A stretch of DNA of 64,000 nt from Anaerobaca lacustris (GTDB lineage Bacteria; Planctomycetota; Phycisphaerae; Sedimentisphaerales; Anaerobacaceae). A program made the translations under genes and the position numbers. Of this stretch, positions 35,911 through 45,444 are shown piece by piece; the stretch's first letter is position 1, and every line of letters starts with the position of its first letter. The notes under the pieces were generated by a model. That model searched no databases. It was not told the DNA's origin and saw only the letters and a list, made by a program, of their open reading frames with translations. The stretch covers positions 1 through 64,000 of the forward strand of contig NZ_JASCXX010000023.1 of NCBI RefSeq assembly GCF_030012215.1, written 5' to 3'.

Positions 35911-37581
35911 GTGCGATTGACAACGCGAGTTCGTAGTGGCGTCGTAAGACGCTACCTTCCGTTCCTTGCAGTGGCCCTGGCGACGTATGCCCTTGCGGGC
36001 ACACTACAAACGGTTCCGTTTGCGGGAGCCTGCGCGTACGGCAAGGCGAGCGGGGATGCTCGCCCTGCGGTCACGGCGCCGCCGGAGTCGTTCTTTGAGA
36101 TGATCGCCGCCGGTCGGCCCGGCCGCCGCAGAGGCGATCCCGTGGACATGGCCATCTATCGCGAGTTCCACAAAAAACACATCGATGTTCAGGGCATGCC
36201 CGTATTGGCCTCGGCGGAGGTAGCGGACGAGGCGTTGCGGCGGACCTATGAGATCGTCACGCACATGCTCGCCGGCCGGCCCGATATCCTTGCGGACATG
36301 GTCGAACGGGGCATGTATCTGATTATCATCGGCAAGGACCAGGTCTATACGGACATGCCGGAGAACCGTAACGCGCCCAACCCGGACTACCTGAACGAAC
36401 GGGTGCGAGGCACCGGCGGCCACCCCACCAGCTTCGGAGAGGAGAACCTGCTGAGCCTGCCTATCGACCGGTACGACGATGAGAGCATCGCGGTCCACGA
36501 GTTCTGTCATACCATCGACAGTGCGCTGCGCCGCGTCGAACCCGAGTGGAACGACCGCCGGATGGCCGCCTATCGCAACGCGGTGGAGAAGGGGCTGTAC
36601 AAAGACACCTATACCATCAGCAACCCCGCCGAGTACTGGTGCGAGATCGCCCAGGCCTATTTCGACTGCAATCGTGTCAACAACTGGAACCACGGCCCCA
36701 TCGGCAAGCGCGAGCAGCTCAAGATCTATGACCCCGAAGGCTACGAGCTGGTCCGCAGCACGTTCAATCTGAGCCCCGAGCAGGACTGGCGGTACAGTTG
36801 GCTGCAACCGCTGCCCAACGTGATCGCGCCGCCGGTCAGGTTCCATATCGATCCGTACTACACGAAATTTACCTGGGCCCGCGAGTTCACCGTGCTCGGA
36901 CGGCGGGCGAGCGACGAGGCTCTGCTCAAGGCCAACGACACGATCCGCAAGATGTTCGCCTACCGTCACGACATCCTCAAGGCGCTGATCGCCGAAGACC
37001 TGAGACTCGTCGTCCTCGGTCCGGGTGAGAGCCTGGCCGACCTGCCTGAGTATCCGGAAATGGCCGAGAGAGGCGTAGACCATACGGGACGCTATCTGGA
37101 ATACACGCCCGGCTTGAACGTGCTGGCTGTCGATCAGGCCAACGTGCTAAGTGACCTCGCCCGCGATCCCTATGCGACGGAGTGTCAGGTGATCCGCGTT
37201 TTTGCCAAGGCGCTCTATCATGTCACCGCCACGCGCCCGGTGGACCCCAATTGGGAGAATCGGAGGCGGGATGTGCAGCAGTACGAATTGCGGGTGCAGC
37301 GGATGGATGTCCGGTTCGACGAGCGGCTCAAAGCCCTCTACGACGACGCCATGAGCCGGGGCTTGTGGAAGGGCACCGTCGCCGTCCACAACCGCGCCGA
37401 GTACTGGACCGAGGGCGTGCTGGCCTATTTTGACGCAGTGGGGCAGGGCGTCTGTCCGAACGATGCCGCCGCCCCGATCGCGACGCGCGAGGCCCTGAAG
37501 GCCTACGATCCGGGCCTGTTCGAGCTCGTCGAAACGACGATGGCCTATAAGGGCAAGGTCGATTGGCGCTATCGCCTGTGA
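35911..37581 (+). CDS. Secreted duplicated zincin-like protein, second copy degenerate
   Basis: 556 residues with a signal-like N-terminus. Two homologous halves are visible. The first (about 95-310) carries a zinc-protease motif HEFCH (His196, Glu197, His200) and the phrase NPAEYWCEIAQAYFDCN. The second (about 320-556) has the same layout (DEALLKANDTIRKMF matches DEALRRTYEIVTHML, and NRAEYWTEGVLAYFDAV matches the Trp-rich phrase) but has AKALYH in place of the zinc motif. It is thus one active-looking and one degenerate metallopeptidase repeat. The family is unnamed to me. Start: the GTG at 35911 has AAAGGGG upstream; an ATG at 35875 lacks one. A repeat-derived octapeptide KASGDARP lies near the N-terminus. 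Confidence 0.7.
   Translation: MRLTTRVRSGVVRRYLPFLAVALATYALAGTLQTVPFAGACAYGKASGDARPAVTAPPESFFEMIAAGRPGRRRGDPVDMAIYREFHKKHIDVQGMPVLASAEVADEALRRTYEIVTHMLAGRPDILADMVERGMYLIIIGKDQVYTDMPENRNAPNPDYLNERVRGTGGHPTSFGEENLLSLPIDRYDDESIAVHEFCHTIDSALRRVEPEWNDRRMAAYRNAVEKGLYKDTYTISNPAEYWCEIAQAYFDCNRVNNWNHGPIGKREQLKIYDPEGYELVRSTFNLSPEQDWRYSWLQPLPNVIAPPVRFHIDPYYTKFTWAREFTVLGRRASDEALLKANDTIRKMFAYRHDILKALIAEDLRLVVLGPGESLADLPEYPEMAERGVDHTGRYLEYTPGLNVLAVDQANVLSDLARDPYATECQVIRVFAKALYHVTATRPVDPNWENRRRDVQQYELRVQRMDVRFDERLKALYDDAMSRGLWKGTVAVHNRAEYWTEGVLAYFDAVGQGVCPNDAAAPIATREALKAYDPGLFELVETTMAYKGKVDWRYRL
36043..36066. repeat. Half copy of the 48-bp palindromic repeat, inside a gene
   Basis: AAGGCGAGCGGGGATGCTCG followed by CCCT matches the second half of the repeat at 40885-40932 (GGCGAGCG...CGCTCGCC). 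It encodes KASGDARP in the zincin-like gene without breaking the frame. Confidence 0.75.
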
Positions 37582-37744
37582 AGTCCCTCACTGGAACCGC
37601 AGATTCGTGCGGCCTGCTCAGAGCTTCGGGGAAAGGCATTGCAGTAGCTTCTCGCCGGCTGTACCATAATCATCCATCGGCTGGCTTGTGCGACCCAGTT
37701 CCGTGTACGGGTTGGGTTTTCGTACGCAAAGGAGGTTGATCCCG

Positions 37745-39166
37745 ATGCGGTCACGAAGGACATTCCTGAAAGATGTGGGGCTGGCCGTAGTTGCGGCCGG
37801 TGCCCTGTCACGGAACGGTCGTTCCGCCGAGACGCCGCTGCGACCCAATATCATCTACATTCTGGCCGACGACCTGGGTTACGGCGACCTGGGCTGCTAT
37901 GGACAACGGAAGATCCAGACGCCTTGCCTTGATCGAATGGCGCGCGAGGGAATGCGCTTCACGCAACACTACGCCGGCAGCACCGTTTGCGCCCCATCGC
38001 GATGCGCCTTGATGACGGGCCGGCACACGGGACATTGCACTGTACGGGGCAACGTCGACGTCCTCATCGGGCCTGACGAGCCGACGGTCGGTAAGGCCCT
38101 CCGGCAGGCAGGCTATGCGACGGGATGCATCGGCAAGTGGGGCATCGGACATCCGCCCCCGCCGGACGACCCGGCCAGGAACGGCTTTGACCACTTCTTC
38201 GGCTACCTCAGCATGTGGCACGCCCACAATTTCTATCCGGAGTTCCTCTGGCGAAACGCCGAGAAGGTCCCACTGCGAAACGTCGTCCAGCGCCCGGCGC
38301 GATTCTACAAGGCCGGTCAGGAGACCTTGGTCGGCCTGGCCCGTGAGAAGGTCGAGTACTCCCATGATTTGTTCGCGACGGAGGCCCTCAGGTTCATCGC
38401 CGAACGGCCCAGTCCCTTCTTCCTGTTCTTGTCCTACACCATTCCCCACGCCAACAACGAGGCGAGGTTGTTCGGCTCGCACGGCATGGAGGTCCCTGAC
38501 TATGGTCCGTATGAGAACGAAGACTGGCCCGATCCGGAAAAGGGCAAGGCGGCCATGATCACCCGGCTCGACGGCGATGTCGGTCGGCTTCTCGATGAAC
38601 TCAAGAGAAGGGGCCTCGATCACAATACCCTCGTGATCTTCACCAGCGACAACGGTCCGCACAAGGAAGGCGGTATTGACCCGGCGTTCTTCAACAGCAG
38701 CGGTCCGCTCAGGGGCATCAAGCGGGATCTGTACGAAGGCGGGATCCGGGTGCCGATGATCGCGCGCTGGCCAGGTCGCATCGAGGCCGGCACCGTCTGC
38801 GACCATCTCTCGGCGTTCTGGGATATGTTTCCCACGTTTGCCGAATTGGCCGGTGTCGACGTTCCCGGCACATGCGACGGCATTTCTCTGGTCCCGGCCC
38901 TCCTGGGCAAAGAACAACCCCGGCACCGCCATCTCTATTGGGAATTCCATGAGGGACGCTCCAAGCAGGCGGTTCGCATGGGCAAGTGGAAGGCGGTCCG
39001 TTTGGGCCCATCGCGTCCGATTGAGCTGTATGACATGGAAACGGACATAGGCGAGCGGCACAACGTCGCCGATGGGCACCCGGCGGTGGTGGCCCGGGCG
39101 AAGTCGATCCTGGCTCAGGTACGGACCGATGAGCGCCGCTGGCCGCTGAACGACGGGAACGTGTGA
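37745..39166 (+). CDS. Tat-exported sulfatase
   Basis: 473 residues. A Tat signal (RRTFLKDVGLAVVAAGA) precedes a type I sulfatase with the formylglycine motif CAPSR (Cys82), the metal Asp pair (ILADDLGYGD) and the C-terminal VIFTSDNGP-type motif. It hydrolyses sulfate esters, probably on sulfated polysaccharides. AGGAGG lies 8 nt before the ATG. A formylglycine-generating enzyme is not in the window. Two Gfo/Idh/MocA genes follow in the same direction. Confidence 0.95.
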   Translation: MRSRRTFLKDVGLAVVAAGALSRNGRSAETPLRPNIIYILADDLGYGDLGCYGQRKIQTPCLDRMAREGMRFTQHYAGSTVCAPSRCALMTGRHTGHCTVRGNVDVLIGPDEPTVGKALRQAGYATGCIGKWGIGHPPPPDDPARNGFDHFFGYLSMWHAHNFYPEFLWRNAEKVPLRNVVQRPARFYKAGQETLVGLAREKVEYSHDLFATEALRFIAERPSPFFLFLSYTIPHANNEARLFGSHGMEVPDYGPYENEDWPDPEKGKAAMITRLDGDVGRLLDELKRRGLDHNTLVIFTSDNGPHKEGGIDPAFFNSSGPLRGIKRDLYEGGIRVPMIARWPGRIEAGTVCDHLSAFWDMFPTFAELAGVDVPGTCDGISLVPALLGKEQPRHRHLYWEFHEGRSKQAVRMGKWKAVRLGPSRPIELYDMETDIGERHNVADGHPAVVARAKSILAQVRTDERRWPLNDGNV

Positions 39167-39263
39167 CCCGGCGTTCGTTGAAACGTCGGTGATCTGAGAT
39201 ACACGACAGGCCAAGAAGAATGGCAACGTTGGCAGAGCGATTCGATTGAGGAGCACGACTATC

Positions 39264-40784
39264 ATGAAAGAGCGAACGCGACGACAGTTTTTGCGGGAAT
39301 CGATGTTCAGCACAGCAGCCGTGATGGCCGCACCGATGATCGGCGCCGCCCGGGCGCAGAACACCGGGGCCAACGACAAGCTCCTGTGCGCCGTGGTCGG
39401 CTGCAAGGGTCGCGGCGGCAGCCATATCAGCGCCTTCTCGGACCGCAAGGACTGCGAGATCGCTTACATCGTCGATATTGATGAGAAGGTCGCCCAGAAC
39501 TGCTGCAATGCCCTGGAGAAGAAGACGGGCAAGCGGCCCAAGTGGGTCAAGGACATGCGTGAGGCCTTCGACGACAAGTCGCTCGACATCGTCTCGACGG
39601 CGACGCCGAACCACTGGCACGCGCTGTGCGGCGTCTGGGCGATGCAGGCGGGCAAGGACGTCTACATCGAAAAACCCATCAGCTACGACGTTGCGGAGGG
39701 AGCGGCGCTGGTGGCCGCGGCGAAGAAGTACAAACGCATGTGCCAGGTGGGCACGCAGTGCCGCTCGAATCCGGCGATCCAGAATGCGATGAAGTTTCTC
39801 GCCGATGGCGGCATCGGCGAGGTCAGCTTCGCCCGGGGGCTGTGCTACAAACGACGCGGCTCGATCGGCGCGCTCGGCGACTACGAGATCCCCGGCGAGG
39901 TGGACTTCAATCTCTGGAGCGGGCCGGCCCCCTACACCTCGCCCAAACTGACCCGTCCGCGCTTCCATTATGACTGGCACTGGCAGCGGCTCTATGGCAA
40001 CGGCGACTCGGGCAACCAGGGCCCGCACCAGACCGACATTGCCCGCTGGGGGCTCGGCATCAATCGGCATCCAAATAGTGTGATCGCTTACGGCGGCCGC
40101 CTCGGCTACCAGGCCGAGCGCAACGATCCCGCCTATGTCGATGCGGGCGACACGGCCAACACCGAGATCGCCATCTATGATTATGGTGACAAGTGCATGG
40201 TCTTCGAGACGCGAGGCCTGTCCGTGGACAACGCGGCCGACATGGAAATCAACACCATGTTCGATAGCGTCAAGGGCAACAAAATCGGCGTGATCTTCTA
40301 CGGGACCGACGGCTATCTCCTCCAGCGGACCTATTCGCACTGCGTTGTCTTCGACCTCAAGGGCGAAGTCATCAAAGAGTTCAAAGGCGGCGGCGACCAC
40401 TACGATAACTTCGTCCGGGCCGTCCGCAGCCGGCGTGCGCAGGACCTCAACTCCGATGCCTTCCAGGGTCATCTTTCGGCGGCGCTGGCGCATCTGGCCA
40501 ACATCAGCTATTACCTGGGCGAAGAGAACCGGGTGTCGATCGGTGAGGCGAAGGCCGTGCTCGAGAAGATCAAGAGCCGCGACAACAACATCCTGACGCT
40601 CAACCGGACGCTCCGCCATCTGACCGACAACGGCGTCGATCTCGACAAGTATCCGATCTCGATGGGGCCGATGCTCCAGTTCGATCCGAAGAAGGAGGTC
40701 TTCACGAACAACGCCGCAGCCAACGCGATGCTGCGCCGTGAATACCGCTCCCCCTTCGTGTGCCCGACCCCCGACAACGTGTAA
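39264..40784 (+). CDS. Tat-exported Gfo/Idh/MocA-family oxidoreductase
   Basis: 506 residues. A Tat signal (RRQFLRESMFSTAAVMAAP) leads into a Rossmann NAD(P)-binding fold (LLCAVVGCKGRGGSHISAF) and the family's EKP motif (DVYIEKPISYDVAEG), where Lys is catalytic. A HxxD-type segment (GNQGPHQTDIARWGLG) follows. These exported enzymes oxidise or rearrange sugars. GAGGAG precedes the ATG. Likely co-transcribed with the sulfatase gene 97 bp upstream. Confidence 0.92.
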   Translation: MKERTRRQFLRESMFSTAAVMAAPMIGAARAQNTGANDKLLCAVVGCKGRGGSHISAFSDRKDCEIAYIVDIDEKVAQNCCNALEKKTGKRPKWVKDMREAFDDKSLDIVSTATPNHWHALCGVWAMQAGKDVYIEKPISYDVAEGAALVAAAKKYKRMCQVGTQCRSNPAIQNAMKFLADGGIGEVSFARGLCYKRRGSIGALGDYEIPGEVDFNLWSGPAPYTSPKLTRPRFHYDWHWQRLYGNGDSGNQGPHQTDIARWGLGINRHPNSVIAYGGRLGYQAERNDPAYVDAGDTANTEIAIYDYGDKCMVFETRGLSVDNAADMEINTMFDSVKGNKIGVIFYGTDGYLLQRTYSHCVVFDLKGEVIKEFKGGGDHYDNFVRAVRSRRAQDLNSDAFQGHLSAALAHLANISYYLGEENRVSIGEAKAVLEKIKSRDNNILTLNRTLRHLTDNGVDLDKYPISMGPMLQFDPKKEVFTNNAAANAMLRREYRSPFVCPTPDNV

Positions 40785-40821
40785 CCCGCTCATAGGCAAA
40801 GATGGAACTGGAGGCTCGATA

Positions 40822-41841
40822 ATGGCTCGTACGACGATCGTGGTTCTGATGTTGCTGGTTTGTTTCGCTCTGCCCGCTCTTGCTGTAGGTCGTACGTCCT
40901 CGCACGACGAGGCGAGCGGGGACGCTCGCCCCACGTTTCGCCTTGGGTTGATTGGGCTCGACACATCGCATGTCACCGCCTTCACGAAGATCCTGAACGA
41001 TCCGGCCAACGACTGGAGTTGCCGGGTCGTCGCCGGGTATCCAGGCGGATCGCCGGACATCCCGTCGTCGGCGAACCGGGTCGAGGGCTACACGCAACAG
41101 CTCCGGGAAGAATTCGGCGTGGAGATCGTCGAGAGCATCGAGGAGCTATGCCGCAAGGTGGATGGCGTGCTGCTGGAGAGCGTGGACGGCCGGCCGCACC
41201 TGGCACAGGCCAGGCCGGTGATCGCTGCGAAGAAGCCCCTCTTCATCGACAAGCCCATGGCCGGCAGTCTGGCCGACGTGATCGAGATCTTCCGGCTGGC
41301 CAAAGAGAACAATGTCCCCTGCTGGTCCAGTTCGTCGCTGCGGTTCGGGCCCGGCGTGCTCGGCATGCGGAACAACGACCAGATCGGCGAGGTTCGCGGC
41401 TGCGACGCGTTCAGTCCATGCAGCCTCGAAGAGCATCACCCCGACCTCTACTGGTACGGCGTTCACGGCGTCGAGATTCTGTTCACGATCATGGGGCCCG
41501 GCTGCGAGTCCGTCCAGCGCCTCCAGACCGACGGCTATGAATTCGTCGTCGGCAAGTGGAAGGACGGGCGGATCGGCACCTATCGCGGGCTCAAGAGCCC
41601 CAAGCAGGACTACGGTGCGATGGTTTTCGGGAGCAAGGGCATCGCCCGCAGCGGCGGATACGAAGGCTACGGGCACCTGGTCAAGGAGATCGTGAGGTTC
41701 TTCGAGACGGGCCACATCCCCGTGTCCGCCGAGGAGACCATCGAAATCTTCGCCTTCATGACCGCCGCCGACGAATCCAACGCTCAGGGCGGCTGCCCCG
41801 TCACCCTCGCCTCCGTCCTCGAAAAAGCCAGGAAGAGGTAG
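40822..41841 (+). CDS. Secreted Gfo/Idh/MocA-like protein
   Basis: 339 residues with a signal peptide. After it come a Rossmann-like opening (LGLIGLDTSHVTAFTKIL) and the DKP motif (PLFIDKPMAGSLADV), placing it in the Gfo/Idh/MocA superfamily. The nucleotide-binding Gly-rich loop is poor, so cofactor use is uncertain. A 16-residue insert (VGRTSSHDEASGDARP) encoded by a palindromic repeat begins at residue 22, right at the signal-peptide boundary. The TAG stop is the start of another palindrome. GGAGG lies 8 nt before the ATG. Confidence 0.82.
   Translation: MARTTIVVLMLLVCFALPALAVGRTSSHDEASGDARPTFRLGLIGLDTSHVTAFTKILNDPANDWSCRVVAGYPGGSPDIPSSANRVEGYTQQLREEFGVEIVESIEELCRKVDGVLLESVDGRPHLAQARPVIAAKKPLFIDKPMAGSLADVIEIFRLAKENNVPCWSSSSLRFGPGVLGMRNNDQIGEVRGCDAFSPCSLEEHHPDLYWYGVHGVEILFTIMGPGCESVQRLQTDGYEFVVGKWKDGRIGTYRGLKSPKQDYGAMVFGSKGIARSGGYEGYGHLVKEIVRFFETGHIPVSAEETIEIFAFMTAADESNAQGGCPVTLASVLEKARKR
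40885..40932. repeat. 48-bp two-part palindromic repeat inside a gene
   Basis: A first half GTCGTACGTCCTCGCACGAC is followed by GGCGAGCG-GGGA-CGCTCGCC. It is the reverse complement of 46824-46870 with two or three differences. It is in frame within the Gfo/Idh-like gene. Confidence 0.9.
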
Positions 41842-41858
41842 GGTGGGCTGTGCCCACC
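41838..41858. repeat. Palindromic repeat GGTGGGC/GCCCACC
   Basis: GTAG followed by GGTGGGC-TGT-GCCCACC. The TAG is the stop codon of the Gfo/Idh-like gene. A second copy of the type is at 47171-47191. Confidence 0.7.
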
Positions 41859-41889
41859 ACGCAGTTGCCGTGAGTATGCGGAGCGTATC

Positions 41890-43269
41890 CTATGGGATGG
41901 GCATAGTCTCCATCGGTCTTGAGGTCCTGCGCGTGAGTAGTTCAACGACGTCCGTGTGGCGGCGACCCGTGGCAAGGCTCAAGGGGGTCTGGCCGGAGGC
42001 TGCCTCGGCTTGGCTATCTGCGCCGTTGTCCAGTAGCGTTGCGACGGTTTCGGCAGAACCCTCTCGCGCCGCGTAGTGCAACGGAGTCCAGCCCAACGGG
42101 GTCTGGGCGTTGACATCGGCGCCCTTGCCGACGAGCAAGCAGACCAGAGCATTCCGCGCAGGTGACTCCGGAATCAAGACGGCGTAATGCAGAGCCGCCT
42201 TGCCCGTCGCGTCCGTCGCGTCAAGATCGGCGCCGCTATCGACGAGTCGAGTGGCCACCGGTGTATCACCAATCGTCGCTGCAATGTGTAGCGGGGTCTT
42301 GCCTTGATCATCCTTGGCATTGACATCGGCGCCGTGGTCGATCAGGAGCTGCGCCTGATGGACCACGCCCCAGCCTGCGGTTTCGTGTAGTGGCGTCCGA
42401 CCCAGCGCGTCCTTCGCGTTGGGGTCGGCACCCTTGGCCAGAAGCAACTCAACCACTGCGTCGCCATCCGGTCGGACCGCGTTATGGAGCGGTGTGACGT
42501 CACGCCATCCTCTGGCATTGATGTCGGCACCGTGGGCTACGAGAATCCGAGCCACTTCTCCATGACCTTCGAGTGCCGCCCAGTGGAGAGGCGTCCAATC
42601 GCTGTCAGGCTCTGCATTGACATCGGCGCCATTCGCAATCAGCAGCTCAACGATGTCCGGCTCACCAGCCTTGACAGCGCTGGTTAAGGGGGTGTTCCCA
42701 GAGTTGGCCCCAGCATTGCAGTCGGCGCCCTTGGCGATCAGGAGTTCGACAATCACTTTGTCGTGGCAGAAAGGTGCGCGGCACAGCGGTGTCGCACCAA
42801 TACTGTCCTTTGCGTTGACGTCGCAGCCGTGAGCTACAAGCACCCTTGCCACATCGACGTGGTCGTAGTTAAGGGCATAGTGCAAAGGCATCCAGCCAAG
42901 ACCCGACATGGCATCGAGTTCTGCGCCCGCTGCAATCAATCGCTCGGCCAAGCGGAGAAGGCCCTTCTCGGCTGCCATGTGCAATGCCCCTATGCCGTTT
43001 TGAGTAGATGCGTTGACGTCTGCCCCCTCGGTAATGAGAAGCTCCGCCACGTCCGCCTGTCCTTCGACTATGGCCAACATCAGGGGAGTGTACGGCCCCT
43101 TGACCGCTGCGTTGATATCGGTGCCCTTAGCAAGCAGCACGCTCACTCGATCGAGATCGCCTGCCTCAATGGCTTCCCGAAGTGTCATTTCGCTCTGACC
43201 CGCGTCCCGCCTGCATCCGTCGACGAAGACCGGGGCCATGCAGATCAGCAAACCCGCCGCGTATCGCAT
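41890..43269 (-). CDS. Ankyrin-repeat lipoprotein
   Basis: 459 residues. A lipobox (VFVDGC) ends a hydrophobic signal. From about residue 30 to the end there are about twelve to thirteen ankyrin repeats of 33-34 residues (typical repeat: GNTPLTSAVKAGEPDIVELL followed by IANGADVNAE). The protein would lie in the periplasm or at the outer face of the membrane as a binding scaffold; the partner is unknown. GAGAG lies 4 nt before the ATG at 43269. Close repeats could allow recombination within the gene. Confidence 0.92.
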   Translation of the reverse strand: MRYAAGLLICMAPVFVDGCRRDAGQSEMTLREAIEAGDLDRVSVLLAKGTDINAAVKGPYTPLMLAIVEGQADVAELLITEGADVNASTQNGIGALHMAAEKGLLRLAERLIAAGAELDAMSGLGWMPLHYALNYDHVDVARVLVAHGCDVNAKDSIGATPLCRAPFCHDKVIVELLIAKGADCNAGANSGNTPLTSAVKAGEPDIVELLIANGADVNAEPDSDWTPLHWAALEGHGEVARILVAHGADINARGWRDVTPLHNAVRPDGDAVVELLLAKGADPNAKDALGRTPLHETAGWGVVHQAQLLIDHGADVNAKDDQGKTPLHIAATIGDTPVATRLVDSGADLDATDATGKAALHYAVLIPESPARNALVCLLVGKGADVNAQTPLGWTPLHYAAREGSAETVATLLDNGADSQAEAASGQTPLSLATGRRHTDVVELLTRRTSRPMETMPIP

Positions 43270-43428
43270 GATCTCTCGATTCCTCCCGCTGCGCGCCAGG
43301 CTCGGGAGAGACCGAATCCAGTCCCTGCCCCGCGCTGGTGTGCCTGCTCGCCAAGTTGCCGAAGGCTCTCCAACCATAGCTCCCTTTCGCATGTTACGCC
43401 CGGAGTGTACCACAGGGCCAGGGCGTCG

Positions 43429-44199
43429 TCAATCCGGTACGAGCGGACCGCACGCCGGGCAGTGGGGGTTGCGGGGGACGGGGACTTTGCGGAAGTGCAT
43501 CGTCAGGGCGTCGTAGGTCAGCAGGCAATCGGTCAGCAGATCGCCGAGGCCGAGGAGGGTCTTGATGGCTTCGGTAGCCTGGAGCGTTCCAATGACGCCG
43601 GGAACGACGCCGAGGACACCCGCCCGGCTTGGCGAGGGCGACGCATGCGTTGCCCCTACGGAAGGTGGTCCGCCGAAGACGCAGCGACAGCAGGCGGTCT
43701 TGCCCGGCAGGACTGTCATCAGTTGCCCTTCGAATTCCAGGATGCCCGCGTGGCAGAAGGGCACCCGCCGGGCGCAACAGGCGTCGTTGATCAGGAATTT
43801 GGTCGCGGGATCGTCCACCGCGTCGATGGCGAAATCGTAACCCTCGATAATCTCGGCGAGGCTCTCGGCGGTCGCCCATCGGTCGTAGGTCCGCACGGTC
43901 ACGTCCGGATTGATCGCCGCAATCGCCTCGCGGGCCGAGACGACCTTTCTGGTGCCCACGTCGGCGGTGCCGTGAGCGATCTGCCTCTGGAGGTTGCTCA
44001 GATCCACCGCGTCGCCGTCGAGCAGGCCGATCGTTCCGACGCCGGCGGCCGCCAGGTACAGGGCCGCCGGCGAGCCAAGCCCGCCGACCCCGACGATCAG
44101 CACGCGGCAAGCGAGCAATTTCTCTTGGCCGGCCCGCCCGATCGGCTCGAGCCGGATGTTGCGAGCGTAGCGTTCGAGTTGCGATTCGGTCAGTGACAC
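43429..44199 (-). CDS. thiF: ThiF/MoeB/HesA-family adenylyltransferase
   Basis: 256 residues. The nucleotide loop GVGGLGSPAALYLAAAG, the metal/ATP region (LLDGDAVDLSNLQRQ) and two Cys pairs for zinc (CRC and CPAC) are family features. In the thi operon it should adenylate the ThiS C-terminus for sulfur transfer. A palindrome-encoded insert (about residues 180-189, VGATHASPSP) lies just after the first Cys pair, where the active-site loop varies. It follows thiH by 56 bp. Confidence 0.88.
   Translation of the reverse strand: MSLTESQLERYARNIRLEPIGRAGQEKLLACRVLIVGVGGLGSPAALYLAAAGVGTIGLLDGDAVDLSNLQRQIAHGTADVGTRKVVSAREAIAAINPDVTVRTYDRWATAESLAEIIEGYDFAIDAVDDPATKFLINDACCARRVPFCHAGILEFEGQLMTVLPGKTACCRCVFGGPPSVGATHASPSPSRAGVLGVVPGVIGTLQATEAIKTLLGLGDLLTDCLLTYDALTMHFRKVPVPRNPHCPACGPLVPD
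43634..43661. repeat. Palindromic repeat inside thiF, diverged
   Basis: GGGCGACGCATGCGTTGCCC with CTAC beyond, a variant of the GGCGAGGCATGCCTCGCC type. It is in frame in thiF. Confidence 0.85.
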
Positions 44200-44210
44200 A
44201 GCAATCCCCC

Positions 44211-44238
44211 GTGAGGGCGAGGCATGCCTCGCCCCTAC
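44211..44238. repeat. Palindromic repeat GGCGAGGC/GCCTCGCC between thiH and thiF
   Basis: GGGCGAGGCATGCCTCGCCC with CTAC beyond. It lies in the 56-bp gap between the two genes. Confidence 0.9.
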
Positions 44239-44255
44239 AGCCTCCAGCCTGCAGC

Positions 44256-45425
44256 CTACGGCCTATTCGTATCGAGAAAGGCGCGGTCCCAGTCCTTCCA
44301 GACGGGTTCGAGTCCATGCCGGGCGAGCATGTCGGCGACCTCGCGCGGGCTGCGGCGGTCGCTGACCTCGAACTGGCCCTCGCCGCGATCGGCTTGCGAA
44401 TAGCCTCCGGGATTGGTCCGGCTGCCGGCGCTGATCCGCGTCGGGCCCAGCGCGACCACGTGATCGCGGAACGGCGCCGCTTCGCGCGTCGAGAGAACCA
44501 GCCCTGCATCGGCAAAGCACAGCCGAAGCGCCAGCATCATCTGGACGAGGTTCCGATCCGTCAGCAAATGCGGGAACTCGTCGCGCGGCACGCCGCAGGC
44601 CGGCCGCAGCCGGGGAAACGAAAACGACACGTGCGAGCGCCAGTACCGCCGGATCAGATACGATGCGTGCTCGCCCAGCGCCAGCGTCTCGATCCGCCAG
44701 TCGGCCAGTCCCAGCAGCACGCCGAGCCCGATCTCGCGCATGCCCGCCTGCGCCATGTCGTCGGGCCCTCGCAGCCGGAGATCGTAGTCCGCCTTCGGGC
44801 CGCCCGGATGCTGGCGAGCGTACTCCTGGCGGTCGTAGGTCTCCTGATACAGCGTCACGCCTTCGATGCCCGCCTCGAAGAGCCGACGGTACTCGCCGGC
44901 CGACATCTGATAGATCTCGATTCCGATGAAGCTGAACCGCTCGCGCAACCGCGCCGCCAACTCGGCGAGGTAATCGCTTGTGATGAACGTCCGGTCCTCG
45001 CTGCTGACCAGCAGAATGTCACGGAACCCTTCGCGGGCGATCCGCTCGGCATCGGCCAGCGCCTCGTCGATGGTCAGGCGGGTGCGTTCGAAGCGGTTCT
45101 CGACGTTGAAGCCGCAGTAGCGGCAGCGGTTCACACAGAAGCTCGACAGATAGAGCGGCGCGTAGAGCTTGATCGTCCGCCCGAAGCGCTGCCGCGTCAG
45201 CGTCTGGGACTGCCGTGCCATTTCTTCGAGGCAGGCCTCGGCCGCGGGCGAGACCAGTGCGAGCAGTTTGTCGAGCCGATAGGAGCCGGGCCGGGTCGCC
45301 AGGACCGCCTCCACATCGCGCGTGGTGACGTCGCGCAGGCGCTGCCGCCAGCGATCGCGGTCCGCATCGAGATGCCGCTTGGCGAGTATGTCGCCGATCG
45401 AATTGTCGGTGTGCGTCTGGACCAT
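44256..45425 (-). CDS. thiH: 2-iminoacetate synthase ThiH (radical SAM)
   Basis: 389 residues. The radical SAM motif CVNRCRYCGF (Cys97, Cys101, Cys104) and the overall length and sequence (YRRLFEAGIEGVTLYQETYD, RLRPACGV) match ThiH. It cleaves tyrosine to make dehydroglycine for the thiazole ring under anaerobic conditions. This fits an anaerobe and replaces ThiO. The ATG at 45425 gives the normal N-terminus; an ATG at 45458 lies inside a palindromic repeat and would add 11 unusual residues. Confidence 0.93.
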   Translation of the reverse strand: MVQTHTDNSIGDILAKRHLDADRDRWRQRLRDVTTRDVEAVLATRPGSYRLDKLLALVSPAAEACLEEMARQSQTLTRQRFGRTIKLYAPLYLSSFCVNRCRYCGFNVENRFERTRLTIDEALADAERIAREGFRDILLVSSEDRTFITSDYLAELAARLRERFSFIGIEIYQMSAGEYRRLFEAGIEGVTLYQETYDRQEYARQHPGGPKADYDLRLRGPDDMAQAGMREIGLGVLLGLADWRIETLALGEHASYLIRRYWRSHVSFSFPRLRPACGVPRDEFPHLLTDRNLVQMMLALRLCFADAGLVLSTREAAPFRDHVVALGPTRISAGSRTNPGGYSQADRGEGQFEVSDRRSPREVADMLARHGLEPVWKDWDRAFLDTNRP

Positions 45426-45444
45426 TGATCTAACCGCATGGGCC

